This document shows, one piece after another, positions 12,896-24,098 of a stretch of DNA of 64,000 bases (the first letter of the stretch is position 1; each line of letters starts with the position of its first letter). The stretch is taken from NCBI GenBank assembly GCA_012064385.1, contig QRDG01000853.1:124001-188000 (forward strand), in the 5' to 3' direction. Origin of the DNA: Puccinellia tenuiflora (Eukaryota > Streptophyta > Magnoliopsida > Poales > Poaceae). The notes under the pieces were generated by a model. It saw only the letters and a program-made list of their open reading frames with translations, was not told where the DNA came from and did not search any database. The position numbers and the translations under genes are program-made.

Positions 12896-14430
12896 TTCTC
12901 TTACACTCCACATATTTTAATGCACAGGAACAAAAAAAATAAATACTCATAAACGGGACAATATAGATGAATCAATGGTTCAGTACTTAATAAAACACTC
13001 GGAACAAAGTGTGGGAGGTAGATTCCCATGATAGAGAAAAAGAGAAAACATGTTCCAAGCACGAAGAACAACCCCCTCTTTCTAGAAAACATCACAAAGC
13101 CCAAAATTTAGTCTTGAATATACTACACACCACCAAATCAAATGACTAATGACTTGGACTTTCCTTTCGAGTTCCTTCCATCAGTCACCATATGGAGTCA
13201 AATATGTAAACACTGCAATCACCAAACAAATAAATTTCAGTCTAAAGAGCAAACTGCTGATATAGAAATGTTCTATTACTACTATCGAAGGTTATAGAAT
13301 CAATCCTTTTTGGAATTTACTGGTATGTCAAAATCAGAAAGGCATGATGCCTCAGTTTGAATCATCTTTAACTCTTTTCACCTGAAAAAAGAATAGTTGT
13401 TTCTTGTGATAACCCATGTAAATCAATTACTTTGGGAATAAGCAACATTATCTTAGAACAAAAAAAATTAACTGAAATGCATAAAATCAAACTTAGATAA
13501 GAAGATGCCCAATAATACAATGACAATAGCATCTTCTACAGTTTGGATATCCCAAAATGGTCAAGGCAGTCTTTTACATCCAAGTTTACTAATATCTAGA
13601 AATGATGCCCAAAAGTTCCATCATCTAGCGTATCCTCTCAAAAACATATTAGTTATCTTTACTTTTAATTATTCCTTCCTTTACCAACCACCAGTTCTTG
13701 GGGCCAATGGGACCAGGATAGCAGTCTTTGGTTTCTACAAATAATGTTATAATTAATTGATATGATCTTTTAAAATTACCACATTGGCTAGTTATTTCTA
13801 GTGAATTAGCACACAAAGTGAATAACTACAATCACATGTACAGAAGAAGATGCAATCACATGTACGAATAATATGGACTGACATGATATTTTACTCAAAC
13901 ACAACAGAAGACAATTATGATTAGTAAACCTGCAAGAAATATTTGAATCTTCACACAGATATTATTAATAGTAGATGTTTAAATACTAACACAGCTCTAA
14001 TATTCATTACAGCAGTGTACTTCCATGGGACAAAGGAAATTATCAATTGTTATAGGATCTGCAAGTGCACATANATCATCATAGAGATGCTGGGGCCACA
14101 TGTGTGTGGCATGTCAGTTTTTTTACCATGGTGATCGTTGTGATAGTACCAAACAATTAGCCATGTTTAAGAGTCTGCTATGGTACATGTAGTTGTTATC
14201 TGATTGTCTCTAGCATGGAATTCATTTTGGTATATGATATGCCCGTCCTTTACATGCGTTCTGTTCATTTTTTCTCCATTATGCTGCCATCGTACATTTA
14301 TTAGCCGGTGCTATACCCAGTGACTAATTCGTGCACGTATCACATTTGTTACAACTTCTTGATGCATAACAAGGATCCACTTGTTGGATGTTTTTGTGAT
14401 GATTCACTGATTTTTTTTTTGTGTATCTAG
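12896..14430. other. Non-coding DNA upstream of the P450-reductase fragment
   Basis: A/T-rich sequence with no supported gene. Exons for the missing membrane anchor and FMN domain of the reductase were looked for here and not found. One ambiguous base (N) stands at 14074. Confidence 0.5.
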
Positions 14431-17400
14431 GTGGCAAGCGTCTTGTTCCTTGCGGCCTTGGTGATGACGATCAGTGCATTGAGGATGACTTCACCGCGTG
14501 GTATGAAATGACGGATGCTATAATATGTTGCACATTTTTTGTATGGTACATACACCACGTGGTGACAAGAGTGGGCTAGATAGTATCTGTTTGGCTTCTT
14601 TTTTCTGTCTGAGATGCCAGGATCCAGTCTTTGTTGACAAGTCTTTGCTTGATTGGTTTGGATTTGGATAATATCTCTTTGGCCTGTTTCTATGATTGCA
14701 ATAGTCAGGCTTGGGATGCCAAGTGTCGGCTTTGATTGGTTTGATTCTTGAATATTGATACCAACAAACCTTAATTTTTTTGTCGTACCTCAAAGTGGGA
14801 CTGCTTTTTGGCGAATCTGGATCTGGAAAATGGACGCCTTAACAAGCTCGTGATATAGAAAATGGAGTAAAGAATTTGCATAGTATATTTGTAGAACCTT
14901 CATACAGTATGTTTGCAAGAAAGCTGCCAGTGTTCACGAAGTTACTTTCAGATGCTGAAATCTTTGACTTCCTCTTTTGATGTGCTATATGGTAGCTTTA
15001 TTAACTACCTTCCTAAGATGTGATTATATATAACATCAGGCTGTTGCTAAGAGTATCGTTATTTACTTATTTTGTTATATGTAATAGCTTAGACAGCTTA
15101 AATTTGTTATTGATCTATTTACTAGAGCTTTCAATTCCGAGTCATGAATTATGTGGAATAGTACTTCATTTGTGAGTACGCCAATAAATTTTGATACAAA
15201 GATGTATTTGTTTCTTCCTTGTCATGATAATATTTAATAAATTAGCAAGCATATCGATATCTTCTACATATCCATTCTATATTCTTATTCAAACTTACCG
15301 AAAGTTCCAAATTCATTTTAGTTTGGTTGCATGTATTGTTTAACGGAGATAGATGTCAAGCATTGATGATCCATGAGAAGTACTATGTTACATTATTTTT
15401 GAACTTTTATATTCAGAAACTTCTTTAGATTATAATGGAATTATTGAAGACTCTGTGACTAGATTTCTGTAGAATAGCGTAGCACAACACAATGCACAAA
15501 TGCCAAAGTAGCCCCAAGTGAAAAGGTTTCCAGACCCCATCAGGATTTTTAAAACCGGAAATAACCTTTTTATTGGAAAATGATGATGTTTTGATGATTC
15601 AAACAATACTAGCCCATCGAAAGGCCGACAGGACACATGCACCTTCGTGATAAGTTATTGATGCAAATTCCTTTCATTATTTTGTTCAAAATCTCGCGCT
15701 GTTGCTGTTGGTGTTACTACTTTGATCTCTCTCTATCTTCTGCACATAGACAGTACTTTTTTTATCACATTAGTTTTTGCCAAACAGGCTGCTGTTTGAT
15801 TGTCACTTCTAGTAGGTGCTTATACTTATTATGTTTGTAATGGATGATTGTGACATACATTATGTTCTTTGACACATTGTGTAGCTGTGCTGCAGTACCT
15901 TGAACGAGTATTGTTCTATTTCTGTCTTATTGTTTGTAGGAAAGAATTAGTATGGCCAGAATTGGACCAACTGCTCCGCGATGATGATGATACTACTGGT
16001 GCATCCACTCCTTACACTGCTGCCATACCTGAATACAGAATTGTATTTATTGATAAATCAGATTTAGCATTTGAAGATAGATGCTGGACACTTGCCAATG
16101 GCAATGGTGTTATTGATGCCCAACACCCTTGCAGGTATTCATATGTCAAAGTATTTACCTGCAGCTTCCATTATTCAGTTAGAATTAAGTATTTACAATA
16201 TAGCCATCATGTTGTTGGTTGTCAAGGTCTAATGTTGCTGTTCGGAAGGAACTCCATAAACCAGCTTCAGACCGCTCTTGCATTCATCTGGAATTTGACA
16301 TTTCAGGCACTGGTCTTGTGTAAGTTTCTCCATATCCATTGCCCCAAATTTTGTACAAAATTTGGGAAGTTTCACTCTTTCTGTATGTCCATGCGGTTCT
16401 GTTTCAGACTATTTTGAAAGCATCTTGTGAGCCAAATGATATTTAACGTTTTGTGTTAAAATTCAACTGTTGCATTTGTTTATCCTCGTGTAGTTTTTAC
16501 CTTTTAGTGCAAGTTAAAACACAAGTATAACAGCTTATATGCTTTAAAACTTTGTGTCAGGTATGAAACTGGAGATCATGTTGGCGTTTATTGCGAAAAT
16601 TCTGTCGAGACAGTGGAGCAGGCTGAAATGCTACTTGGTCTTTCCCCGGATACAGTTTTCTCCATACATGCAGACGCCGAAGATGGATCTCCTCGTAAAG
16701 GGGGTGGTTCCTTGACACCACCATTCCCATCTCCTTGTACCTTACGGACTGCACTGTTACGATACGCTGATCTACTCAATTCACCAAAGAAGGTCCTTGT
16801 TACTATCTAACCATTTTCCATTAAACTGCTATATTTTCTCGCAACCATTTGATCAATCCTTGAATGTTATGTTCATCTTCAGGCTGCTCTGATTGCTTTA
16901 GCTGCTCATGCTTCTGACCTGTCTGAAGCTGAACGACTGAGGTTTTTGGCTTCTCCTGCTGGAAAGGTTACTTCTATTTGAAAACCTATGTTGTAGTGTT
17001 TTTAACTGGTAGATATTCGTTACTGAATGTTACACTTTGCATGTCCAGGATGAGTATGCTCAATGGATTGTAGCTAGTCAGAGGAGCCTTATTGAAGTTA
17101 TGGCTGCATTCCCTTCAGCTAAGCCTCCCTTGGGAGTATTCTTTGCAGCGGTAGCTCCTCGTCTGCAGCCGCGATTCTACTCCATATCATCGTCTCCAAA
17201 GTACGTCTCTGTACTTTTTTATTCTTCCATTTCTTGCACATGTTAAACGATTCACTTGTAATGTAGTAAAGCTCTTCATTTTGTTAGTTAAATAGATGTC
17301 TGCACAATGCTTAAATTCTTCAACTCCAGCATCATTGCGTTATCATATTATGAAGTCATTTTGGAGTGGGGACACTGTCTTAAGCTAAATGGCCTGTCGT

Positions 17401-18677
17401 TTGTGGTCATATTCGACGATGTGACTTATCTCAGTAATACTATAATATGCTTTTGAGGGCGGGACATCTGACAGCTTAAATGTGCTTCTACAGGATGGCT
17501 CCCGCCAGAATTCATGTGACATGTGCATTAGTTTATGGCCCTACACCAACAGAAAGGATCCACCAAGGAGTTTGTTCGACATGGATGAAGGTAGGTTTCT
17601 CTTACAAATTTCAGTTTTCTCCTTTGGGTATGAAGTCATTGAATTGTATTCAATGAGTGAGTTTTTTACAGTTTGATTTATCCTCGAATATCTATATCGT
17701 AGAATACACTTCCACTGGAATATAGCGAAGAATGCAGCTGGGCACCAATTTTTGTGAGGCAGTCAAACTTTAAGTTGCCCGCAGACCCATCCACTCCAAT
17801 TATCATGATTGGTCCTGGGACCGGGCTAGCACCTTTTAGGGGCTTCTTGCAGGTTTGTTTTCTGAAGGAATCTGCATTCTCTTCACCTGGGATTTGATTT
17901 GGCCCTAATAATAACCTTATTTATTCCTGCTTATACACAGGAAAGATTAGCTCTGAAAGAATCTGGAGTTGAATTGGGCCCTTCAGTCCTCTTCTTTGGA
18001 TGCAGGAACCGTGATATGGTACTGATCAAAAGCTAGTCAATGAAGCACATGCATTTTATGTGTGTTGCTAATTTGCGAATTGATGGAATTATGTCTAAAT
18101 GGACATCTTTTTTGCAGGACTACATATATGAAGATGAGTTGCAAAATTTCTTCAGGAGGGGGCGCTTTCTGAGCTAGTCGTCGCCTACTCCCGTGAAGGA
18201 CAGACCAAAGAATATGTGCAGCATAAGATGGTGGACAAGGTTGGATTTTTGCCATTTTTTGCAACAACTTCCTTTTCAACAGCCGTCGTCAGGCAGTCTA
18301 CACTCCACTACCTGGTTGAACTCAACTAGATTTCTCTCTCTTGTTTCCATTCCAGGCCACAGAGATTTGGAACATCATCTCCCAGGGTGGCTATATATAT
18401 GTTTGTGGTGACGCGAAGGGCATGGCGAAAGACGTACATAGAGTTCTTCACACAATCGTTCAAAAGCAGGTAAATAAGACCTCATTGCACTACTGCTGCG
18501 TGCAGCGTGCTGTTGGTAGCTCCATACCGTTTAACAGTTCTGTGGAAAAACAAGTTATTCTAAACTGAGCTCTCAACGCTGCATCGTTTGTTTTAGGGAT
18601 CTCTGGATAGCTCAAAAACCGAGCTCTATGTAAAGAACCTACAGATGGAAGGCAAGTACCTCCGTGATGTATGGTAA
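14431..18677 (+). pseudogene. CPR: NADPH-cytochrome P450 reductase, 5'-truncated and frame-shifted
   Basis: Twelve exons can be placed: 14431-14500, 15940-16134, 16227-16319, 16561-16792, 16883-16966, 17049-17200, 17494-17590, 17703-17852, 17941-18018, 18118-18239, 18356-18469, 18597-18677. Joined, they give the end of the flavodoxin domain (GLGDDDQCIEDDFTAW), the connecting and FAD-binding domains (YETGDHVGVYCENSVE, PRFYSISSSPK) and the NADPH-binding domain (GPGTGLAPFRGFLQ, YVCGDAKGMAKDVH), ending with the usual terminal Trp (YLRDVW). The enzyme family passes electrons from NADPH through FAD and FMN to ER P450s. The N-terminal anchor and almost the whole FMN domain are absent, so electron transfer to P450s is not expected. 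Exon 10 lacks one base after QNF (about 18150), which leads to a stop at 18175-18177. The first exon begins at a normal splice acceptor, so upstream exons were lost or moved. Confidence 0.88.
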
Positions 18678-21614
18678 CACCATCACACATCCGTCGTAGC
18701 TCTAGCGCATAGAAGTGAAGATGTGCTGTTGCCAGTATGGTATGGCGGACGCGATTCCAGCTGTGAGTTCTCAGGATTAATGAAGCGCCCCCATTGCCCG
18801 GGAAATTGGAATTAATCGGTGTAATTCTTTGACATCTAACCTGGCTCCAATATTTATTATATATATGGATGGTTGAACGAATAAGTGCTGTTGTAGATTA
18901 TTAGAACTTAAAATGTCCCCGCGGAAGTTGTAGCATGGGGGATATACATCATAGTTTGAGACGAGGAGACCGTGTATACATTAAAGACTCTCTGTGCCGA
19001 AACAAATTTTGCATCTGGTTTATAGAACAAGTGCTTAGCTGCTGCTACTACTATCATGGCGTTTGGTGGCCGAGTCCTTTCTGGTTTCTGTGGATGTTGC
19101 ACCTATGTTAGCTGATCCTGTTTCCTTGAGCTCCGGTGCAAGAATTTAGTTGTTTTAACTAGCATCACGATTCCCGGCAGCACGCCACATCCACATGACA
19201 GTCGGGTTGGTTGGTTCCCTGCAAGTACCATGCACATATCTTGGCCGTTTCACCCGACCAAATTTCGCAAACTCAGAACCTTTTGGTCAGGCTCAGAGTC
19301 ATACTGTACACGTTGGTGCTCCTGAAATCCTCCCCACGTGTTGAGAAAATCCGACTGGAACGACAGCAAGCAGAGCAACCGACAGCGCCATTGTGATACC
19401 ACTGACGACATCGGTTCCACAAAACTAACGCGAAAGTCTAACCGTCCATAGACACCACTGGTAAACTGTAACCAACTTGATTTGACAGGCATCCCAAAAA
19501 ACAAAATTGATTTGACAGGGCCACCTCCATGTCAAACAAACAAGTGTGCCTGCAGTGACAATGGGAAGACACATGGTGGCGTGCATTGATGCATACCCGG
19601 ATCGACGTGACGACGAAGCATGCCTCAGCGCTACCATAACTGTACTGTCGTGTCCCCCGGTACTCGTGAACTGCTATCAAAGTATAGTACTCCGTACTTG
19701 TGTGCTGGTGGATTGGAAGCTCCGTATAGCTTTCAGGTTAGCAGTTGTCAACACTTAAACGTACCGTCCATTGCTCAAGAGTGTGTGCATGATGATCGAG
19801 TTCACCAACAACACGTAGCCTTTCTGCCTTCCTGTCTACTCGTAGATATCTAATTTGCTTACTATATCTTGGTGTACACTCGCACCAACCGCTCGTGTCA
19901 GCCGGCTTAAAATAGTACCTGCCCCCTAGCCCTAGGTTAGGTGGCTAGGTCTCCATTTCTTCTACTCCAAAAATGCACCAAGTTCTCGCTCGCATGCATG
20001 TGCAAGGCCTTTGTCGCGATCTTTCTCCGGGCACGCACGTGAGGTTGGCAAGTAGAGGCATGTATGTACGTGGTCGTCTCCTACGCGTGCAGGAAACGTG
20101 CTGCACACTGATGGTCAACAATCCGCAAGCAAGACCGCTACCCTCTTTGACTGTCGGCGCTACCCTTTTGTTCGCCTTCAGACAGAGAGAAACGGCCAAA
20201 GTTTGCATCTTCAAGCTGCTGCCCAAGAACAGTCATGTGAATATATAGCCTGATGTTCAGACAATCGATCGGCCACATTTTCTGACGTGCGGGTGGAGCA
20301 TGATCGCCTGACAGAAACGCGTGTGTACGTTTGAAGTTTGCCATGTCCCTGCACCTGACATAAGGTTATTGTTTCCGGAGGATTCTGCAGCAGGGTGTGG
20401 TTGTGGAGCTTAGCCAGGACGCAGGTCGATCGATCTTCAGTGGTGTGCACGTGCAGGCGTTGAGCTTTTCCGGCCGGCCGGTCTGATCGCTCCAGGCAGC
20501 AGCTACTATAGTAAGCAAGGTGAGGGTGAGCTTAGTTTAAGCTTGGTCAGTATGGGAAGCAAAGCAAGGCTGTAGGTACCGTAGTGTTCTTGCGATGCAT
20601 ATCCATTCCTTGAGGATCACTTGTGCTCATGATTAACCAACAACCTCGTCTCGCGTCCGCGGTCTCATTATCGGTGGGCAGGCATATGCGCCGGCCTCTC
20701 GTTCCTATCTACCTCGTGAGTCATCCGGGCTAGTGGATCCGTTGCTATCCGTAGGACACCTATATATCCGGGGGGGTTGGTGCGTGTAGGGTGGCACGGC
20801 TACGGTCACCGCAAGCGCTGCTTGCATGCCGTGGGCAGAACAAGACGTGTTTTTGTTTAATCAGCATGGCATGGTTCTTTTCAAACCCAATTAGTAGATC
20901 CCATTTGAATTGCATGATATAATGATAGAACGATATTACCAGCATGGCATGGTATTAGTAGATACATAAATCCCATTTGAATTGCATCATTGCATAATAT
21001 ATAGTGATAGAACGACATCGTATCCAAATTTGTACGGCGCCGGGCGCTAGCAGAGAGCCATGGAGAAAACTGGAGATGCGAATGGTTGGACTTGGACCCA
21101 TCGATCCTTGGTCTGAACTCTGACAGATGTGAATTAGAGACCACATATATACAGACAAGTAGCGCATGCATGCATGCGCCTCTGAACACGACGTGAGTGT
21201 GTACACCAAGCGAGTCGCCATATTTTTTCTCCGGTGCTTGTTCCTCTTTAGAAAATGTCACGTCCACCGGTCCACGTGACGCCCACCACCTTAGCCCTCT
21301 TCTTCTTCCAGCTCCGACGGCCTCTGTATTGCCATCCCCTGTTTCCACACCATTTTTTTAATATTTCAGAAAGCAAATGGACCGGTTTAGACACTTAATT
21401 TGACCGGATTATTACATCATTTCCTTGGAAAGATATTCCGGCTGGATTCTCTAGCTACGAACGGGCCGAGGGGCCGCGCCGCAACACACGCGCGTCAGAG
21501 AGCACGGCAAACCAAGCAAGGTACGGCGCACGCGTCCCTCACGTGCCGCTGCCTGCCGACTTCGCGTGCTGATTCCGGCTCAAGCCTGAAGGATATCCAT
21601 GGATGTCGAGTAAT
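18678..21614. other. Intergenic region
   Basis: No gene recognised. The sequence is of mixed composition, with a short imperfect tandem repeat at 20863-21018. An open frame at 19973-20248 (91 codons, plus strand) has no recognisable domain and is not called. Confidence 0.4.
20863..21018. repeat. Imperfect two-copy tandem repeat of about 78 bp
   Basis: Both copies start AGCATGGCATGGT, contain CCCATTTGAATTGCAT and run into GATAGAACGA. The second copy differs by small insertions and rearrangement. No function is evident. Confidence 0.6.
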
Positions 21615-21756
21615 AGGGTGTCGAGTGGGATCCCATCTAAATCTTATATGTAGTTCATTTGAAATTTTCTAGTACAAATTCTTTCTTAAAAATTACATTA
21701 CAAATTTTTAAATGAACTAAAAGTGGGATTTAGGTGGGATCCCAGTTGACACCTTA
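21615..21756. mobile_element. MITE with long inverted ends and 9-bp target duplication (Mutator-like)
   Basis: The left end (GGGTGTCGAGTGGGATCCCA) pairs with the right end, which reads GGTGTCAACTGGGATCCCAC on the other strand. Further inside, TAGTTCATTTGAAA pairs with AAATGAACTA. Flanks are TCGAGTAAT (21606-21614) and TCGAGCAAT (21757-21765), 8 of 9 bases equal, which fits a Mutator-type target duplication. No coding capacity. Confidence 0.7.
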
Positions 21757-23110
21757 TCGAGCAATGACCCCCGCCCGCTCGGCCGTCCCGAGTTTTGTCA
21801 CTACAGCTTTGTCTTCGTCATTTTATAATTGTCGACATGTTCTTATACTAGTACTAGCATTTACTGAAATACAACGGCGCGGCACATTTCTAATTCTCTC
21901 ACCGCACTTTGTTTATCGCAAAGCGGCCGCAACAACAACGTACGTTTGCGTGGCAGACCTACACCAAACGGATGTGTACGCGTCCCCCGCATGTGATGAC
22001 AATGACATGTGAGCCCAACAACCAACCTGATGCCAGTGGGGCCTCCGTACGTGTCTCCCGGGGGCGCTGCTGCTGCTTCCTCCATGCGGACGGGGCATGC
22101 ATAAAGCCACCGATCGATCCTGCTCTGTTGAGGAGCAGTACAAAGGTGCTCCGCTACGTCATGGTTTAAGGTTCCATTCCAAATGATGATGGAATCACGG
22201 TCAATGCATGGCTTGTGGAGTCAGTAGTTTATATATGTACACATCTACCCTAGATGGCTAGGGCGCGCGTGTCACCACCGGAAACACTAAGGGTGTGTTT
22301 GGTAGCCTGCCTCATCTTGACATGCCCATCTCCCATTATACAAGTTGACCCTGACCTTGTTGAGATGAGAATCTCCATGTGTTTGGTAGCCTGTCTATGA
22401 TAAGTTAGGCTGAGCTGAGATGTTGTTTGGTAGCATGTGTCTGTTTAGCCCAGCTGAGCTGATACTTTGTTTGGTAGACTGTATCTGAGTTAGATATGGT
22501 TACCTCCTTCTGAGGTGGTGAGGATACCACCAAAACTGATTTGAGAACTAATAAAAACAGATGTGTACACAATGGTATTTCGATTTGAATTCTGATACAA
22601 TATTTGGCAAAGTTGTCACTATATATGTAAATATAAAATGCATATTTCATCAAAAAACAAAATCATTTCAGCACATAATATTAACTTCCAGCACCAAAAT
22701 AACACATTTTCAACATCATAAATAAGACTGACAACATAAGCAGATCCAAAATAAATAAATGGTCCATAGCAAATCCATAACACATAGTCTGTATCCATAA
22801 GTTCTAATTAGCATTACACAAGAGAAAGATTTTCAAGCTTCGTCAACAAATACAAGTCAAAGAAGATCAGGATTCTTTGCAATGATACGCTTGAACGAGG
22901 CTTGACGAACATCATCTTCCATTTTCATGAAATATATTTCAGCATTAAAATGACACATTCAGCACTAAATATAGCTAGTTCAGCAGATTTCAGGACATAT
23001 GAGTACTAAATATAGCTACTTCAGCATGAGATAATTCAACATGTTACAGGACATATTAGCACTAAAGATAGATAATTTAGCACATATTAAAGATTTCAGA
23101 ATGTACATAC

Positions 23111-23245
23111 CAAAGTATGGCCCAAATAATGTTGCTCTTCTAGGACTATCATTTTTTTATCATCATCCCAAAGTGCCCCACTTAACATTCTCAGTTTCTC
23201 AATTCTTTGATACCTAACCTTCCACTTGCGGAGATGAATATAGTA
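23111..23245 (-). pseudogene. Myb/SANT-like domain exon fragment inside the Harbinger element
   Basis: Between a CAG acceptor and a GTATGT donor, the minus strand reads YYIHLRKWKVRYQRIEKL followed by MLSGALWDDDKKMIVLEEQ. This resembles the plant Myb/SANT-like DNA-binding proteins associated with Harbinger ORF1, which help transposase bind its ends. Only about 45 residues are visible, so it is a remnant. The assignment is from memory of the family and is moderate. Confidence 0.5.
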
Positions 23246-23581
23246 CTGCACACAGCAAATAAAAAAGGCAATTGTAATGAGTTGTGTGTCATGAGTTGTA
23301 CTGCACACAGCAAATAAAATTTGGAAATACACAAGAATTTGGAAACCATACTTTAGCATAATAACAAAATTGAGGCCCGTGTGTCATGGAGTAGTAGCAA
23401 TCAATCAATAAATTAATGGAGTAGTAGCAATCAATCAATGAGTCGATCACGCCAAGCCTGGAGCTAGCTAGCGCGTTATTTCCGTTTCCATTGAATATGT
23501 CCATCTGAAACTAGTGGAGAGAAAAGAAAGCAGGGCACGGGACGTGAGAAGAGGATCGAAGGAACAGAGATGGGGGCGTAC

Positions 23582-23730
23582 CTTGCGGAAGTCGACGTTC
23601 TTGGCGATGTGCGGTCCGGCGAGCTCGCGGGCGCGGTGGAGGGCGGCCTCGGGTGCGTTGTCGAAGACGAGGAAGCGGAAGCCCTGCTGGAGGAGCTGCA
23701 GCACGGTGTGGCTGACGATGTAGCCGGACC
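23582..23730 (-). pseudogene. UGE: Captured exon of UDP-glucose 4-epimerase
   Basis: The minus strand encodes GYIVSHTVLQLLQQGFRFLV followed by FDNAPEAALHRARELAGP and NVDFRK, then a GTACGC splice donor. Plant UDP-glucose 4-epimerases have GYIGSHTVLQLL, the NAD-binding Rossmann start, and an exon ending at DFRK. Here the GxxGxxG glycine is changed (GYIV for GYIG) and the preceding VTGGA is not present. It is a gene fragment carried by the Harbinger element, not an enzyme. Confidence 0.7.
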
Positions 23731-24098
23731 AGAGTTGAGGCAGAGCTCTGCCGGTGTAGATCTGGACCGGAGTTGAGGGAGTTGTGCCAGTTTAGATCTG
23801 GACGAGGTTGAGGGAGGTTGGGGACGAAGTGGGGTGCTCGTTCTTCTGGTGGACGAGTTGCTCCGGAGCCGCCGTCGCTGGGCCTCAATCCGGACCGGAG
23901 AAACTTATGAGATCCATCGTAGTCACAGGGCGGACGGATAGAGGTGCGACGGGGCGGAGGAGCGGAGGGCCTACGGAGCGAGGGGCGCAGGGCGGCTGTG
24001 CGGCGAGGTGGCCGGGCGGCGTGGCGGCGGGGCGGAGGAGTGGGGCGACGGGAGGCTGGCAATAGGGCTCGGGGTGAGGAGGTGAGGGAAGGGTGCAT

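Noticed and set aside
12418..14430. Complete CACTA transposon reaching to the P450-reductase fragment
   Set aside because: No matching right terminus and no transposase frame were found, so only a terminal fragment is supported.
19973..20248. Plus-strand open frame of 91 codons as a small gene
   Set aside because: No recognised domain, no splice or promoter evidence, and no similarity that I can recall.
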